Positions 24,429-35,064 are shown, counted from the first letter of the stretch. The stretch is DNA of 64,000 nt from Cypionkella sp. (GCF_028290025.1 NZ_JAQGKQ010000046.1:59447-123446); one strand, 5' to 3'. A program made the numbers and translations. Notes: generated by a model not told the origin, from the letters alone.

Positions 24429-27404
24429 TTAATGCTCCGGTAGCAAAATCTCGCGCTTTCCGACGTGGTTTGCAGCGGTGATAACCGAGTGTTCTTCCAT
24501 CTGCTCAACCAGTTTGGCGGCTTTGTTATAGCCTATGCCGAGTTTGCGTTGAATGTAGCTGGTGCTGCATTTGCGGTCTTTGGCGACGATGGCGACGGCT
24601 TGGTCGTAGAGGCTGTCGTCCAGGCCGTCGGAGCCGAGGCCCAAGAGGCTGTCGATTTCGTTGGCGTTCTCATCCTCTGGGCCTTCGATCACGCCGGACA
24701 TATAGACCGGCGGGCCGTAGGATTTCAGGTGGTTGACGATTTCTTCGACTTCTTCATCGCTCACAAACGGGCCGTGGATACGGGAGACGCGACCGCCGCC
24801 TGCCATATAGAGCATGTCGCCCATGCCGAGGAGTTGTTCAGCACCTTGCTCGCCAAGGATGGTACGGCTGTCGATTTTCGAGGTGACTTGGAAAGAAATC
24901 CGTGTTGGGAAGTTGGCTTTGATGGTGCCAGTGATCACGTCAACCGAGGGGCGCTGGGTGGCCATGATCAAATGGATGCCGGAGGCGCGCGCCATCTGAG
25001 CAAGGCGTTGAATACACGCTTCAATTTCCTTGCCTGCGACCATCATCAGGTCGGCCATCTCGTCAACCACCACCACGATATAGGGGATGGTGACGGGCTG
25101 GAATTCATCGGTTTCAAACATCGGCTCGCCAGTGTCTTCATCGAACCCGGTCTGAATGGTGCGCTTGAACACCTCGTTTTTGGCAAGGGCTTCGCGGACG
25201 CGGCCATTGTAGCCTTCGATGTTGCGCACGCCCATTTTCGACATTTTGCGGTAGCGTTCTTCCATTTCCGACACGACCCATTTCAGGGCGACGACGGCTT
25301 TTTTTGGATCTGTGACGACGGGCGACAGCAGATGTGGGATACCGTCATAGACCGAAAGCTCCAGCATTTTCGGGTCGATCATGATCAGGCGGCATTCTTC
25401 CGGGCTGAGTTTATAGAGCAGCGACAGGATCATGGTGTTGATGGCGACGGATTTACCCGAGCCGGTGGTGCCTGCGATCAAAAGGTGGGGCATTTTGGCG
25501 AGGTTGGCGATGATGGGCTCGCCGCCGATGTCTTTGCCAAGCGCCAAAGGCAGGCGCATGTTGCTGTCGCCGAAGTCGCGGGCGGCGATGATCTCGCGCA
25601 AGACCACTTTCTCGCGGACGGCGTTGGGAAGCTCGATGCCGATCACGGTGCGGCCCGGAACGGTGGAAACACGGGCGCTTAGGGCAGACATTGAGCGGGC
25701 GATATCGTCGGCAAGACCGATGACGCGGCTGGCTTTTAGGCCGGGGGCGGGTTCGAGTTCGTACATGGTGACGACCGGGCCGGGGCGAACCGAGACGATT
25801 TCGCCTTTGACGCCGTAATCGTCGAGAACCGATTCCAACATGCGGGCGTTTTCTTCGAGGGCTTCGTCGGAGAGGGCGTGGCGTTCGACCGCGGACGGCG
25901 GCGTCAGCAGGGACAGCGGTGGGAGTTCGTAGGCGGGTGCCGTGTCGTCAAAACGCAGGCGAGGTTGCGCCTCGGCTGCGGCACGAATCGACGGGGCGAT
26001 GGGTTTTTTCTGCGCGTGCTGGACAACCGGGCGACGCTCGGGTGTGGGGGCAGGGCGGGGGGCTGCTACGACGGGAGTGTAATCCTCGGCGTAATCGTCT
26101 TCCTCTGCGGTGTAGTCATGCGCATCATCGGTGAGCGTGAAGTGGCTTTCATCGGTGACCTCAGGCGATTGATATTCTTCGGCCTCAACAAAAGCGTTGT
26201 GCAGCGGGGCGACTACGGGCGGCTCGATCCGTTGCTTAGGGCGAGTGTCAGCGATCAATGGGGCCGGACTGCGTGGGCGTTGCACGGGTGGCTCGCGGCG
26301 CTGGATGGCGGCGGCGAGTGGGGAAAGTTGCGCCTCTGGCGGCCGGGTGCGAGAGCGGATGGCATCAGAAATCCGCGAGCTGATGCGATCATCGGTGGGC
26401 ATGTCGGCATGGTCGGCGGCGTCGGTTATGGTCGGTTCGATCAGTTCGGGTTCGGGATCAACCGCGCGGCGCATCAGGGCTGGCATGCGGGCAAGCAGGC
26501 CAAGTTTTTCGCGTGGCGGGGCGTATTGTGCCGCTTCTGCAAGGGGTTCGGCGTAGCGGGTATCGGCGCGCAGGGTTGAAGGGCGTCCGAAGGCGCTGGC
26601 CTCGACGGCTGGTTCGGCGCGGCGGATGCTGGATTGCGCGCGGTCTTCGCGCCAATCGGCAGGCGCGCGCAAGGTGTCAGCCGATTTGGCGGCTTCGGCA
26701 GCGGTGCGACGGCGGCGGGCTTGGATGGCGGCGGCAGCGCGGCTGGTGCCTTCTGCGCCTTTACCGGCAGCGCCGAGCAGGATTGAATAAGTGTGGATCA
26801 GGCTGGTGATCAGAAAGCGGAAACCAGCTTGGATTTCGGGGAAGTTGAAGCCGGTGACGAACAGCATCAGGGCAATCATCGCGGCACCGGAGGCCATCGA
26901 GATCAGTTTCAGGCCGATGGCGGCACCGCCGGGGATGATGTTGAGCAGCGCGCCGAGCACGGTGTCGCCGAACAAACCGCCCATGCCGAAGCTGTGCGTC
27001 CACATTGCGGAAGGCAGTAGGGTGGCTGCGTAGACCGAGGCCATTGCGATGGCGATCACGGCGAAAACCATGCGCGAGACGGCGCGTTCGGCACCGCGAT
27101 GCAGGACGAAACGGATGCCCCAAGCGGCGAAAATCATTGGGATCGCCCATGTGCCTTTGCCGCCGATGATGATCAGGGTGGAGGCGAGGGCTGCGCCGAA
27201 ACGGCCAAGCGTGTTGGCGGCGGGCTCGTCTGTGGCGACCATCCAGCCGGGGTCTTCGGGGGAGTAGCTGTTCAGCATCAGTATGAAGCCGAAGGCGGCC
27301 ACCATCAGGCCGATGCCGAGCAGCTCACGGCCGCGGCGCTCGAGCATGGCGGTGGTGCCTTGGTCGAGAAGCGGATCGCGTTGCCGTGCTTGATAAGATG
27401 CCAT
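24429..27404 (-). CDS. ftsK: DNA translocase FtsK
   Basis: The 991-residue protein is the septal ATP-driven DNA pump that segregates chromosome termini and triggers XerCD recombination at dif. It has the N-terminal membrane domain (four segments, e.g. [18 protein letters not shown] and [19 protein letters not shown]), a long Pro/Arg/Glu-rich linker (about residues 230-500), the alpha/beta RecA-like motor with Walker [10 protein letters not shown] (about residue 645) and Walker [15 protein letters not shown], and the C-terminal gamma winged-helix ([20 protein letters not shown]) that reads KOPS. ATG 27404 is the conserved start ([13 protein letters not shown]); an in-frame ATG at 27437 overlaps the upstream gene. 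It lies 13 bases after the aminotransferase gene on the same strand. Confidence 0.96.
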   Translation of the reverse strand: MASYQARQRDPLLDQGTTAMLERRGRELLGIGLMVAAFGFILMLNSYSPEDPGWMVATDEPAANTLGRFGAALASTLIIIGGKGTWAIPMIFAAWGIRFVLHRGAERAVSRMVFAVIAIAMASVYAATLLPSAMWTHSFGMGGLFGDTVLGALLNIIPGGAAIGLKLISMASGAAMIALMLFVTGFNFPEIQAGFRFLITSLIHTYSILLGAAGKGAEGTSRAAAAIQARRRRTAAEAAKSADTLRAPADWREDRAQSSIRRAEPAVEASAFGRPSTLRADTRYAEPLAEAAQYAPPREKLGLLARMPALMRRAVDPEPELIEPTITDAADHADMPTDDRISSRISDAIRSRTRPPEAQLSPLAAAIQRREPPVQRPRSPAPLIADTRPKQRIEPPVVAPLHNAFVEAEEYQSPEVTDESHFTLTDDAHDYTAEEDDYAEDYTPVVAAPRPAPTPERRPVVQHAQKKPIAPSIRAAAEAQPRLRFDDTAPAYELPPLSLLTPPSAVERHALSDEALEENARMLESVLDDYGVKGEIVSVRPGPVVTMYELEPAPGLKASRVIGLADDIARSMSALSARVSTVPGRTVIGIELPNAVREKVVLREIIAARDFGDSNMRLPLALGKDIGGEPIIANLAKMPHLLIAGTTGSGKSVAINTMILSLLYKLSPEECRLIMIDPKMLELSVYDGIPHLLSPVVTDPKKAVVALKWVVSEMEERYRKMSKMGVRNIEGYNGRVREALAKNEVFKRTIQTGFDEDTGEPMFETDEFQPVTIPYIVVVVDEMADLMMVAGKEIEACIQRLAQMARASGIHLIMATQRPSVDVITGTIKANFPTRISFQVTSKIDSRTILGEQGAEQLLGMGDMLYMAGGGRVSRIHGPFVSDEEVEEIVNHLKSYGPPVYMSGVIEGPEDENANEIDSLLGLGSDGLDDSLYDQAVAIVAKDRKCSTSYIQRKLGIGYNKAAKLVEQMEEHSVITAANHVGKREILLPEH

Positions 27405-27417
27405 GTTAACCCTGTCC

Positions 27418-28596
27418 TCAACCGTAGAGGCAGTCACGGAGTTTGATCAACCCGCGCTGCATTTCTTCTTTGGGGGCCACCAAAGCGACCCGAATATAGC
27501 CTTTGCCGGGGTTTTCCCCGTTTGCATCGCGCGAAAGATAAGCGCCGGGTAAGACCCGCACGCCCGTTTCGCGCCATGCTTTTACTGCGGCTTGCTCGCC
27601 GTCTTCGACGGGCAGCCATAGGAAGAAGCCGCCTTCGGGGGTTTTGAAACCCTGAAGGCCGCTGAAAATTGCGTCGGCTGCGTCAAACTTCGCTTGGTAG
27701 AGGGCGAGGGAGGCTGCGACGTGTGCGTCATCATTCCAAGCGGCTTCCGAGATTTTTTGGATCGGCAGCGGCAGCGGTGCGCCTGCGAAGGAACGCAGTT
27801 TGCGGATTTCTGCCATGCCTTTGCAGCCGCCTGCAACAAAGCCAGAGCGCAGGCCGGGGAGGTTGGAGCGTTTTGAGAGCGAGTGGAAGGTGAAGACGCG
27901 CTCGGGGTTGGCATTGGTGGCTTTTGCGACTTCGAGGATGCCTGTGGGGGCGGTGTTGCGCCAGATTTCGCTGTAGCATTCATCGGCGAAGATGGTGAAA
28001 TCGTGCTTCTCGGCCAAGGCCAGCAGCGTTTTCCAATAGTCGGCGCTGGCGACTGCGCCCTGCGGATTGGCGGGCGAACACAGGTAGGCGATGGTGACGC
28101 GGTCTAGGACTTCGGGCGGCAAACCAGCGTAATCGGGCAGGAAACCTGTGGCGGCGGTGGCGGGGACGTAGAGCGGCTCGGCCCCTACGGTGACGGCGGC
28201 TACGGCGTAGACTTGGTAGAATGGGTTTGGCATCAGGACGATGGGCTGTATGCCGTTTTTTGTCTCAGGCGACAGCGCGATGCAGGCGTTGTAAAGCCCC
28301 TCGCGAGTGCCGTTCAGCACCATCAGTTGATCTTGCGCCATCGCGACGCTGTAGCGGCGGTTGATCCAGCCGGAAATTGCGGTCAGCAGTTCGGGCGTGC
28401 CGTCATTTGGCGGGTAGATCGCGAAGTCTTTGATATTGGCCGCCATTATTGGCGCGACAAAGTCGGGAATCGGATGTCGGGGCTCTCCAATAGTCATGGA
28501 AATGCTCTCACCGACGGGCGCATGCGCGTCCAACAGCTTCCGCAAACGCGGAAACGCATAATCCGGCAGGTTCGAAAACCGCTCTGGAAACGCCAT
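27418..28596 (-). CDS. Class I/II aminotransferase (DapC-like)
   Basis: The 392-residue protein has the fold-type I PLP aminotransferase pattern: [13 protein letters not shown] near the N-terminus, [14 protein letters not shown], the PLP-stacking [11 protein letters not shown], the Asn in CSPANPQGA, the Asp/Tyr in [11 protein letters not shown] and the Schiff-base Lys in [17 protein letters not shown]. It most resembles the alphaproteobacterial enzymes annotated as succinyldiaminopimelate aminotransferase (lysine/peptidoglycan precursor synthesis), but related aspartate-type aminotransferases look similar, so the substrate is uncertain. GAGG lies 6-7 bases before ATG 28596. ftsK follows after 13 bases and is probably co-transcribed. 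Confidence 0.88.
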   Translation of the reverse strand: MAFPERFSNLPDYAFPRLRKLLDAHAPVGESISMTIGEPRHPIPDFVAPIMAANIKDFAIYPPNDGTPELLTAISGWINRRYSVAMAQDQLMVLNGTREGLYNACIALSPETKNGIQPIVLMPNPFYQVYAVAAVTVGAEPLYVPATAATGFLPDYAGLPPEVLDRVTIAYLCSPANPQGAVASADYWKTLLALAEKHDFTIFADECYSEIWRNTAPTGILEVAKATNANPERVFTFHSLSKRSNLPGLRSGFVAGGCKGMAEIRKLRSFAGAPLPLPIQKISEAAWNDDAHVAASLALYQAKFDAADAIFSGLQGFKTPEGGFFLWLPVEDGEQAAVKAWRETGVRVLPGAYLSRDANGENPGKGYIRVALVAPKEEMQRGLIKLRDCLYG

Positions 28597-28711
28597 TACT
28601 GCCTCATATCAGGGTCATATCGCCCCGTTCATGTCCACGATAACCAGATCGTGAGGGCGCGTCCAGAAAAACCCATGCGGGATATGGGCTTGGGGCGCGA
28701 AGTTGTGGCTT

Positions 28712-30043
28712 TTAGGCCAGCGCACGTTCGGCAGCTTGGCCGATGCGCAAAAGGCGTTCCTCTTGGCCGGGGCCAGCCATGAAACTAATGCCGCAGGACG
28801 GTTGCGCTGTCGGCAGAGTCAGGGCGCAAAGGTTCATCAGATTGCCGATCCGGGTGTTGCGCAGGGCCAGCAGGTTTTCGGCGGCATAATAGGCATCGTC
28901 GGTCATCAGACGGTGGGCATTGGGCGGCAGGATCGGCGAGGTGGGCAGTAAAACCGCGTCATAGCCGGCGGTCTTTGCCGCCCAGATGCTGCGTATTTCG
29001 TGCAAGCGACGCCATGCAGCGACGTAATCGGCGGCTTTTATGCTGGCCCCCATGCGGAAACGATCGAGGATGGGCGGAAACATTTTCTCGGGTGCCGCTT
29101 CGATGGTTTTCGCCCAAATGCCGTAGGCTTCGGCGGTGAACAGGATGCCTGCGAGCGCCATGGCCTCAGCAGTTTCGGGCAGGTCGATGTGGCGGATTTG
29201 CGCGCCGGCGCGAGATAACCGAGTGAGCGCGTCTTCAAAACCTTGGGCGGGGCGAGGGCGAAGATTGTCAAGCGCGACAGTATTCAGCACGAGAAAATGC
29301 GCGTCGGTAAGGCTCGCGCCGTGTAAATCGGCGGGCTTGCGGGACTCCATCGCGGCGAGCAGCAGGGCGCAGTCCTCAACCGAACGGGCAAGCGGGCCAA
29401 CGGTGTCGAAGGTTTCGCACAGCGGCACAGCGCCCGTCAAAGGCAGGCGTCCGTGGCTGGTTTTCAGGCCGACGAGATCGTTCCAAGCGGCGGGGATGCG
29501 GACCGAGCCGCCGGTATCCGAACCAATCGCGGCAGGGGCAAGGCCGTAGGCGACCGACGCCGCACCGCCAGAAGTAGAGCCGCCAGCAACGGCTTGCTCG
29601 TCATTGATGCAAGGTGGCGTGGCGGTGATCGGGTTCAGGCCGAGGCCGGAAAAGGCGAGTTCGGACATATGGGTTTTACCAAGGCAAACGAGACCTTCGC
29701 GGGTGGCGATTTCTAGGACGGCGGCGTCTTTGAGCGGGGTGCGGTTTTTCAGCAGCGCCGATCCTGCTTCGGTTGCGATGTCTGCGGTGTCGAACAGGTC
29801 TTTCCAACTGATCGGAACGCCATCCAGCAAACCTCGGCGGAAGCCGGATTTGGCGCGGGTGGCGGCACCCATTGCCTCACCACGCGCTCTGGTCGCGGTG
29901 GGGCGGGCATAGATGCGGGTGGAATGTTCGTGGATGGCGATTCTTTCGAGGAAAAACTCGGTGAGCTCGACAGGATTGATGCAGCCTTTGCCAATTTCGC
30001 GGCCCAACTCGGCGGCGGTCATGTTCGACCAAGTTTTGCTCAT
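28712..30043 (-). CDS. Amidase-signature family hydrolase
   Basis: The 443-residue protein carries the amidase signature with its Ser-cisSer-Lys triad: Lys81 in SWKDLFD, the cis-Ser within GGSTSGGAA (residues 154-162) and the nucleophile Ser180 in GSDTGGSVR. It hydrolyses an amide, but substrates in this family range from aryl amides to allophanate and Gln-tRNA, and none can be assigned; GatCB partners are absent, so it is not the Gln-tRNA amidotransferase. Three ATG codons in a row occur at 30049-30041; the last is used because GGGGA then stands 5 bases upstream. It is divergent from the ubiH-like gene. Confidence 0.88.
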   Translation of the reverse strand: MSKTWSNMTAAELGREIGKGCINPVELTEFFLERIAIHEHSTRIYARPTATRARGEAMGAATRAKSGFRRGLLDGVPISWKDLFDTADIATEAGSALLKNRTPLKDAAVLEIATREGLVCLGKTHMSELAFSGLGLNPITATPPCINDEQAVAGGSTSGGAASVAYGLAPAAIGSDTGGSVRIPAAWNDLVGLKTSHGRLPLTGAVPLCETFDTVGPLARSVEDCALLLAAMESRKPADLHGASLTDAHFLVLNTVALDNLRPRPAQGFEDALTRLSRAGAQIRHIDLPETAEAMALAGILFTAEAYGIWAKTIEAAPEKMFPPILDRFRMGASIKAADYVAAWRRLHEIRSIWAAKTAGYDAVLLPTSPILPPNAHRLMTDDAYYAAENLLALRNTRIGNLMNLCALTLPTAQPSCGISFMAGPGQEERLLRIGQAAERALA

Positions 30044-30119
30044 CATCATCCCCATTTTCGCCAAGCCTAGCGGCAAGGCGGCGCATGGACAATGGCGCGC
30101 GTTGAGCCATATTTGGGAC

Positions 30120-31346
30120 ATGGAAAAAGATGCTGACATTGTGATCGTGGGCGGGGGCTTGAATGGCCCGGCCTTGGCTTTGGCTTTGGCGCGCAGTGGC
30201 TTGCGGGTCGTTGTGGTCGATGCGCGACCTGCAATCGCGCGGGCGGAAGCTGGCTTTGACGGGCGGGCTTATGCTTTGGCGGTGGCGTCTAAACGGCTGC
30301 TGGAGGTGATCGGGGTCTGGAAGCGGCTTGAGGGCCGGGTGCAGCCGATCTTGCAGATCAAGGCGAGCGATGGGGTGGCGGGGCAGGGGCCCGCGCCGTT
30401 CTTTCTGACGTTCGATCATGCCGAGATGGAAGAAGGCCCGATGGGGTTTATGGCGGAGGATCGGCTGCTGTATGCGGCGTTTCTGGCGGCGATGGAGGAT
30501 GCCGGGATTGATTTAATCTCGGGAGAAACGGTGGTTTCTCAGGAGGTTACGGGTCAGTTCGTTGAGGTCGTTTTGGCCTCGGGTCGGCGGGTTCGGGCTT
30601 CGGTTTTGGTGGGCTGTGATGGGCGTGGGTCGGGCGTGGCTTCGCGGGCCGGGATAGGGCGGACGGGCTGGGGCTATGGGCAAACTGCGCTGGTGACGGC
30701 CATTCGGCATGAGCATGATCACCGGGGAATTGCGCAGCAGTTCTTCATGCCGTCGGGGCCGCTGGCGATTTTGCCGCTGGTGGGCGGGCATCATTCGTCG
30801 ATCGTGTGGAGCGAGACGGAGGCGCAGGCGGCGGCTATTCAGGCTTTGGGGGACGCGGAGTATCTGGAGGCGTTGCGGCCTCGGTTCGGTGATTTTCTGG
30901 GTGAGATTGCGCTGGCGGGGGAGCGGTTTACCTACCCGCTTAGCCTGACACTGGCGAACAGTTTTGTGGCGGCACGGGTGGCTTTGGTCGGCGATGCGGC
31001 GCATGGCGTGCATCCGATTGCGGGGCAGGGTCTGAACCTTGGGCTGCGCGATGTCGGGGCGCTGGCGCAGGTGCTGATTGAGGCGGTGCGACGCGGCGAG
31101 GATATTGGCGCGGCGAATGTGCTGGAGCGGTATCAAAGGTGGCGGCGGTTTGATTCGACCGCGCTGGCATTGGGGATGGATGGGGTGAACCATTTGTTCT
31201 CTAATGACAATCCGGTGTTGAGGCTGGGGCGCGATCTCGGGATGGGGCTGGTGAATGCGGTGCCGGGATTGCGGCGCGGGTTCATGCGGCAGGCGGCTGG
31301 GCTGTCGGGGGATGTGCCGAAGTTGCTCCGGGGGGTGGAGGTTTGA
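30120..31346 (+). CDS. UbiH/UbiF/COQ6-family FAD-dependent hydroxylase
   Basis: The 408-residue group A flavin monooxygenase has the FAD-binding GGGLNGPALALALA at residues 9-22, the NADPH/FAD DG motif in VGCDGRGS and the family GD motif VGDAAHGVHPIAGQGLNLGL near residue 290. UbiH-type enzymes hydroxylate the ring of ubiquinone precursors using NADPH and O2 at the inner membrane. The UbiH versus UbiF/UbiI position cannot be told from sequence here; a broad-specificity UbiL-type enzyme is possible in alphaproteobacteria. ATG 30120 begins the conserved N-terminus; longer in-frame starts would overlap the amidase gene. Confidence 0.9.
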   Translation: MEKDADIVIVGGGLNGPALALALARSGLRVVVVDARPAIARAEAGFDGRAYALAVASKRLLEVIGVWKRLEGRVQPILQIKASDGVAGQGPAPFFLTFDHAEMEEGPMGFMAEDRLLYAAFLAAMEDAGIDLISGETVVSQEVTGQFVEVVLASGRRVRASVLVGCDGRGSGVASRAGIGRTGWGYGQTALVTAIRHEHDHRGIAQQFFMPSGPLAILPLVGGHHSSIVWSETEAQAAAIQALGDAEYLEALRPRFGDFLGEIALAGERFTYPLSLTLANSFVAARVALVGDAAHGVHPIAGQGLNLGLRDVGALAQVLIEAVRRGEDIGAANVLERYQRWRRFDSTALALGMDGVNHLFSNDNPVLRLGRDLGMGLVNAVPGLRRGFMRQAAGLSGDVPKLLRGVEV

Positions 31347-31481
31347 GGGGGTGAGGTGTGATCCTTGGCCTGCCGATTTCATTTTTCCCGGCTGGGAGAG
31401 AATAGGGCTCTGGTTTATTAAAACCGCAAGATGTGGTATTTATGCGCCAAGCGCTAAATCATGAGATAACCCGAGATCGCC

Positions 31482-31676
31482 TCACTCCACAGCCCTAGCC
31501 TCACTCACAAGCATGATCGGAATACCATCCCGGATCGGGAACGCCAGATGGGCGGCTTTCGAGATTAGTTCCATCTTTTCTGCATCATAAGTCAGGACAG
31601 CTTGGGTGACGGGGCAGACGAGGGCTTCTAACATGCGGCGGTCGTGCAGGGGGGTGCTGGGGGGCGCGTCGGTCAT
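31482..31676 (-). CDS. Trm112-like small protein
   Basis: The 64-residue protein aligns with YcaR/Trm112 (LLDPxLLEILVCPVC type): [15 protein letters not shown], then [20 protein letters not shown]. The zinc-binding second Cys of CPxC and the later Cys are replaced here by Thr and Ser, as I recall for other alphaproteobacterial members, so it likely does not bind zinc. Trm112 proteins act as small activators of methyltransferases, but this role is not shown for the bacterial forms. It starts by a 4-base overlap (ATGA) with the Lon-domain gene. Confidence 0.88.
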   Translation of the reverse strand: MTDAPPSTPLHDRRMLEALVCPVTQAVLTYDAEKMELISKAAHLAFPIRDGIPIMLVSEARAVE

Positions 31677-32314
31677 TGCAATGTCTCATCGCGGCCATCG
31701 GAGTGGAGGGCGATTTCCAAAAGGGTGACGAGGGTTTCGCGGCGGGTGACGAGGGAAGGGGCTTCGAGTAGCGCCTGTTTGTCTTCGGGCTGGAACGGCA
31801 GCAGCATGGATAGCGAGTTTATCAGCAGCTCGGTTTCGGCGGCTTTGATACCGCTCCAATCGGTGCCGAGGTCGCGGGTGGCGAAGTAGCGGGCGAGCAG
31901 GGCTAGGAAAGGTTCGCGGTTGAAATTGGCGTCGGATTCCTCACGTCCCAGATCGCGGGTGAAGGGTTGCCAATCAATATGCGCGCGTTTGTACGGCGTG
32001 AAACCTTCGACCTCGGCGCGGAGGCGGAAGCGCGACACGCCGGTGAGGGTGACCATGTAGCGATGATCCTCGGTCTCAGAAAAGCCGGTCAGGCGGCCCG
32101 CGCAGCCGATTGCGGACAGCCGCTTCTCGCCGTTTGGCCCCTCGCGCGGTTGAATCATACCTATCAGCCGATGCGGGGTTTTCATGCAATCTTCCAGCAT
32201 CGCCAGATAGCGCGGCTCAAAGATATGCAGCGGCAACCGGGCGCGCGGCAAAAGCAACGCGCCGGGAAGCGGGAACAACGGCAGCGTATCAGGCAGGTCA
32301 ACTTGCTTCATCAT
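31673..32314 (-). CDS. Lon N-terminal (LON substrate-binding) domain protein
   Basis: The 213-residue protein consists of the N-terminal domain of Lon protease alone: [34 protein letters not shown], then RLIGMIQP and [27 protein letters not shown]. No AAA+ or protease domain follows, so it is a stand-alone LON domain of the COG2802 type, perhaps a substrate adaptor. GGGGG lies before ATG 32314. It sits between the thioredoxin/TPR gene (26 bases upstream) and the Trm112-like gene, a gene order I associate with alphaproteobacteria; the three likely form an operon. Confidence 0.9.
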   Translation of the reverse strand: MMKQVDLPDTLPLFPLPGALLLPRARLPLHIFEPRYLAMLEDCMKTPHRLIGMIQPREGPNGEKRLSAIGCAGRLTGFSETEDHRYMVTLTGVSRFRLRAEVEGFTPYKRAHIDWQPFTRDLGREESDANFNREPFLALLARYFATRDLGTDWSGIKAAETELLINSLSMLLPFQPEDKQALLEAPSLVTRRETLVTLLEIALHSDGRDETLQ

Positions 32315-32340
32315 GCCCCCTAGCTATCTCGGCGTCTGGA

Positions 32341-33258
32341 TTAAGCAAAGATCATCGAGGACAGGCGGCGACGGCCTGCCAAGACGATGGGATCTTGCGG
32401 CTTTAGCGCGTCAAAGATGGTGAATAACTGGGTGCGCGCGGCGCCGTTGTTCCACTCCCGGTCGAGCTTGAAGAGATCGAGCAGGGAGTTGACCGCCTCT
32501 TCGACTTTGCCGTTGGCGTGTTGCGCGGTGGCAAGGTCGAACAGGATCTGTGGGTTTTTCGGGTCTGCGGCATGGGCGGCGCGCAGATCATCCTCGGGGC
32601 CAGCAGAGGCCGCTTGGCGCGCCAGATCGAGCATGGCACGGGTAGAGTCCACCTCTTTCGCCTTAGCAAGAGTGCCGGGCGCCGTAGTGATCAAGGTTTC
32701 TGCAAGATCGAGATCGCCGAGCGCCAGATGCGCGCGGATCAGACCGGCGTAGGCCACGGCATTCTCCGGCTCTTCTTCCAAAATTGCGGTGAATGTTTCC
32801 ACGGCATCGGTATATTCGCCATCCTCCAGCATGGTTTCGGCGGCCGCGATGGCATCGGCAAGGCCATTGTCGGGTTCCGGCCCTAGGGCTGCCAGTTTAT
32901 CGACGAAACGCTTCAGCTCGGACGGCGCGACATTACCCTGGAAGGCATCAACCGGCTGACCTTGGAAGAACGCAAACACGGCAGGGATCGACTGGATGCG
33001 CAACTGCGCCGCAAGAGCTTGATTTTCATCGACATTTATCTTCACCATCCGCACCCGACCTTTGGCAGCGGTCACGGCGGCTTCCAAAGCGGGGCCAAGC
33101 GTTTTGCACGGACCACACCAAGGCGCCCAGAAATCGACGATGATGGGCACGGTTTGCGAGGGTTCAATCACGTCTTGCATGAACGTCTGCTCTGAGCCGT
33201 CGGTGATCAGGATTTCGCTGGGGGCTGCTGCGGTGGGGGCGGTGGTCGTGCCGAACAT
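32341..33258 (-). CDS. cnoX: Thioredoxin-TPR co-chaperone (CnoX/YbbN-like)
   Basis: The 305-residue protein has an N-terminal thioredoxin fold (residues about 15-125) with active site WCGPC (C48, C51) and the cis-Pro region IQSIPAVFAF, followed by a C-terminal TPR-like helical domain (about 140-300: LADAIAAAETMLEDGEYTDAVE and similar) as in E. coli CnoX/YbbN. CnoX holds unfolded proteins under oxidative stress and passes them to GroEL; members with an intact CxxC also keep redox activity. ATG 33258 has GAGG upstream, and the longer in-frame start at 33411 overlaps the divergent hydrolase gene. It is the first gene of the three-gene operon. Confidence 0.9.
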   Translation of the reverse strand: MFGTTTAPTAAAPSEILITDGSEQTFMQDVIEPSQTVPIIVDFWAPWCGPCKTLGPALEAAVTAAKGRVRMVKINVDENQALAAQLRIQSIPAVFAFFQGQPVDAFQGNVAPSELKRFVDKLAALGPEPDNGLADAIAAAETMLEDGEYTDAVETFTAILEEEPENAVAYAGLIRAHLALGDLDLAETLITTAPGTLAKAKEVDSTRAMLDLARQAASAGPEDDLRAAHAADPKNPQILFDLATAQHANGKVEEAVNSLLDLFKLDREWNNGAARTQLFTIFDALKPQDPIVLAGRRRLSSMIFA

Positions 33259-33372
33259 GGAAAGCCTCACAGAGTTTGGGTTGCGGTATATATGGGGGGC
33301 GAGGGGCGAAAGGGGAAGGGGGTTTACGCGGGTTGGGCGCGGGCCTAGCGTGGCGCAAAACAGGAGACCGCG

Positions 33373-34005
33373 ATGCCAGTTGTGATGTGTTTTGGCGACA
33401 GCAATACGCATGGATCGCCGCCGATTGTCGATTTGGCGAAATATGAGCGCTATGGCGTTGGCGTGCGTTGGCCGTCAATCGTGCAGGCGGCTCTGGGCTG
33501 CGAAATGATCGAGGAAGGTTTGCCGGGACGTACCGCGCAGTTTGATGATCCGATCATGGGCGCGCATATGAACGGGCAGGTTGGGCTGAAAATCGCGCTG
33601 GAAAGCCACGGGCCGCTGGACGTCTTGGTGCTGATGCTCGGTACCAATGATGTGAAGGCGCGGTTTACCTCTACAGCTGAGACGGTGGTGGGCGGGATCG
33701 CCGGGTTGTTGGATATTGCGCAGCATCGGGTGATGCAGGAGCGGCACGGCGGGTTTAAGGTGTTGCTGGTGTGCCCGACTCCGGTGGTGGAAATTGGGCC
33801 GATCAAGGATGAGTTCTGGGGAGGGGCTTTGCGCTCGCAGGCGTTGTCGGCGCTGTATGCAGCTTTGGCGCAGTCGCGTGGGATTGAATTTCTGGATGCG
33901 GGCGCAGTGATAAAAGTGAGTCCGCTGGACGGGGTGCATTTTGATCAGGGCGAGCATGCGAAACTGGCGGTGGCGGTGACAGAAAAGCTGCGCGGGATGA
34001 TTTAG
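33373..34005 (+). CDS. SGNH/GDSL-family hydrolase
   Basis: The 210-residue protein has the SGNH blocks: nucleophile Ser in CFGDSNTHG (S10), the Gly block (GLPGRTAQFD), the Asn block LMLGTNDVK and the Asp/His block DGVHFD near the C-terminus. No signal peptide is evident, so it is probably cytosolic, unlike TesA. It resembles arylesterase/acyltransferase-type members; the substrate is unknown. AGGAGA lies 7 bases upstream of ATG 33373. Confidence 0.9.
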   Translation: MPVVMCFGDSNTHGSPPIVDLAKYERYGVGVRWPSIVQAALGCEMIEEGLPGRTAQFDDPIMGAHMNGQVGLKIALESHGPLDVLVLMLGTNDVKARFTSTAETVVGGIAGLLDIAQHRVMQERHGGFKVLLVCPTPVVEIGPIKDEFWGGALRSQALSALYAALAQSRGIEFLDAGAVIKVSPLDGVHFDQGEHAKLAVAVTEKLRGMI

Positions 34006-34038
34006 CGGCTGAATCGCATCAAGCCGGGGGCGTGCGCA

Positions 34039-35064
34039 CTAACCCACGATGCGCCACAGCAGCCGCTCTAACCCGTGGCGCAGTGCGCTGCTGTGGCTCC
34101 CATGCTCGCGGATATTGCGATACACTGCCGTCTTCCGGGTTTTGGGACATTTTTGACAGAAGCTGGCAGCCGATAGGTCACCGCTGATATGGGCCTGCCG
34201 AACTTCTTGCCGACGTCGATCGTTCCATATCTCTTTGACGGGCATTTCGCCGACATTTCCAGTGTATTCCTGGTCGACAATCAAATGCTGGTAAGCGCAA
34301 AGCGGGGTACGGCCGTCCCATTCGACGTGAAGGTTATAAAAGATGTTATCACAAACGCGCAGCTTGCCTTCGTTTTTTTCGGTAAGAGCCTGTGGGGTAT
34401 AGTCATTAAAGCTTATCCGATCACACAGGCCAGACCATTCGGCCTTAAAGCGGGCGGCTTGGGCGGCCCTTTTGTGCGCAACCTTTGACAGTAAAACATT
34501 GCGCAGGGTAAAAAGGGGGCGTTTTGATTTGGTGATGGCTTTAGCACGATGAAACGCCGTGATATTTTCGCGAAGGGTTTGGTAGTTGCCGCCAACGCGC
34601 AGCTTTTCGTAGGAGCCATCTGAAAAACCGTCAATCGAAATCGATAGCATGACGATCGACGAGTTGATGATTTCAGCTGGGCTCATCACTTCGAAAATGT
34701 GCCCATTTGATGTGATCTCAATTGGGATGTTGCGGGCGGTTGCGTAGTTCACGCACTCTCGAAACCGAGGGTGCATGGCGGCCTCACCCAGACCGACGAT
34801 ACGAAGCAAAACATAAGGAAATTGGGCGGCTTGATCAATGATTGAGGTGAAAACCTCGTAGGACATGTCTCCGACCCGTCGCGACATAACCTCGCGGGCG
34901 CAAAACGGACAGGCTTGATTGCAGGCATTGGTCAATTCAACCAAAATTACTTCGGGCCGGTCGCGGCCCAGCAGCCATGTCCCAAGCAATCGAGGGTAAT
35001 GAATGGCCAGACGTCGTCGTGTCCAATAGACTACGTGGGACAAGCCCATCGGTGTGAAGAGCAT
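34039..35064 (-). CDS. Radical SAM protein with SPASM-type C-terminus
   Basis: The 341-residue protein has the radical SAM cluster motif CNQACPFC (C-x3-C-x2-C, residues about 48-55) after the strand VILVELTN, the GGE-like motif as GLGEAAMHP and a C-terminal Cys cluster (LRVCDNIFYN, PLCAYQH, FCQKCPKTRK) of the SPASM/twitch type that binds extra Fe-S clusters. Such enzymes modify peptides or sugars by radical chemistry. It stands at the edge of the polysaccharide locus next to a glycosyltransferase, so a sugar or lipid-linked substrate is as likely as a peptide. Base composition is lower in GC than neighbours (three 60-base lines counted: 40, 55 and 53%), suggesting separate acquisition. ATG 35064 is used; ATG 35049 is possible. 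Confidence 0.87.
   Translation of the reverse strand: MLFTPMGLSHVVYWTRRRLAIHYPRLLGTWLLGRDRPEVILVELTNACNQACPFCAREVMSRRVGDMSYEVFTSIIDQAAQFPYVLLRIVGLGEAAMHPRFRECVNYATARNIPIEITSNGHIFEVMSPAEIINSSIVMLSISIDGFSDGSYEKLRVGGNYQTLRENITAFHRAKAITKSKRPLFTLRNVLLSKVAHKRAAQAARFKAEWSGLCDRISFNDYTPQALTEKNEGKLRVCDNIFYNLHVEWDGRTPLCAYQHLIVDQEYTGNVGEMPVKEIWNDRRRQEVRQAHISGDLSAASFCQKCPKTRKTAVYRNIREHGSHSSALRHGLERLLWRIVG

Noticed and set aside
31482..31676. Trm112-like protein lacking metal-binding Cys as a sign of decay
   Set aside because: The frame, operon position and other conserved residues are intact, and loss of these Cys is, as far as I recall, usual for alphaproteobacterial members.
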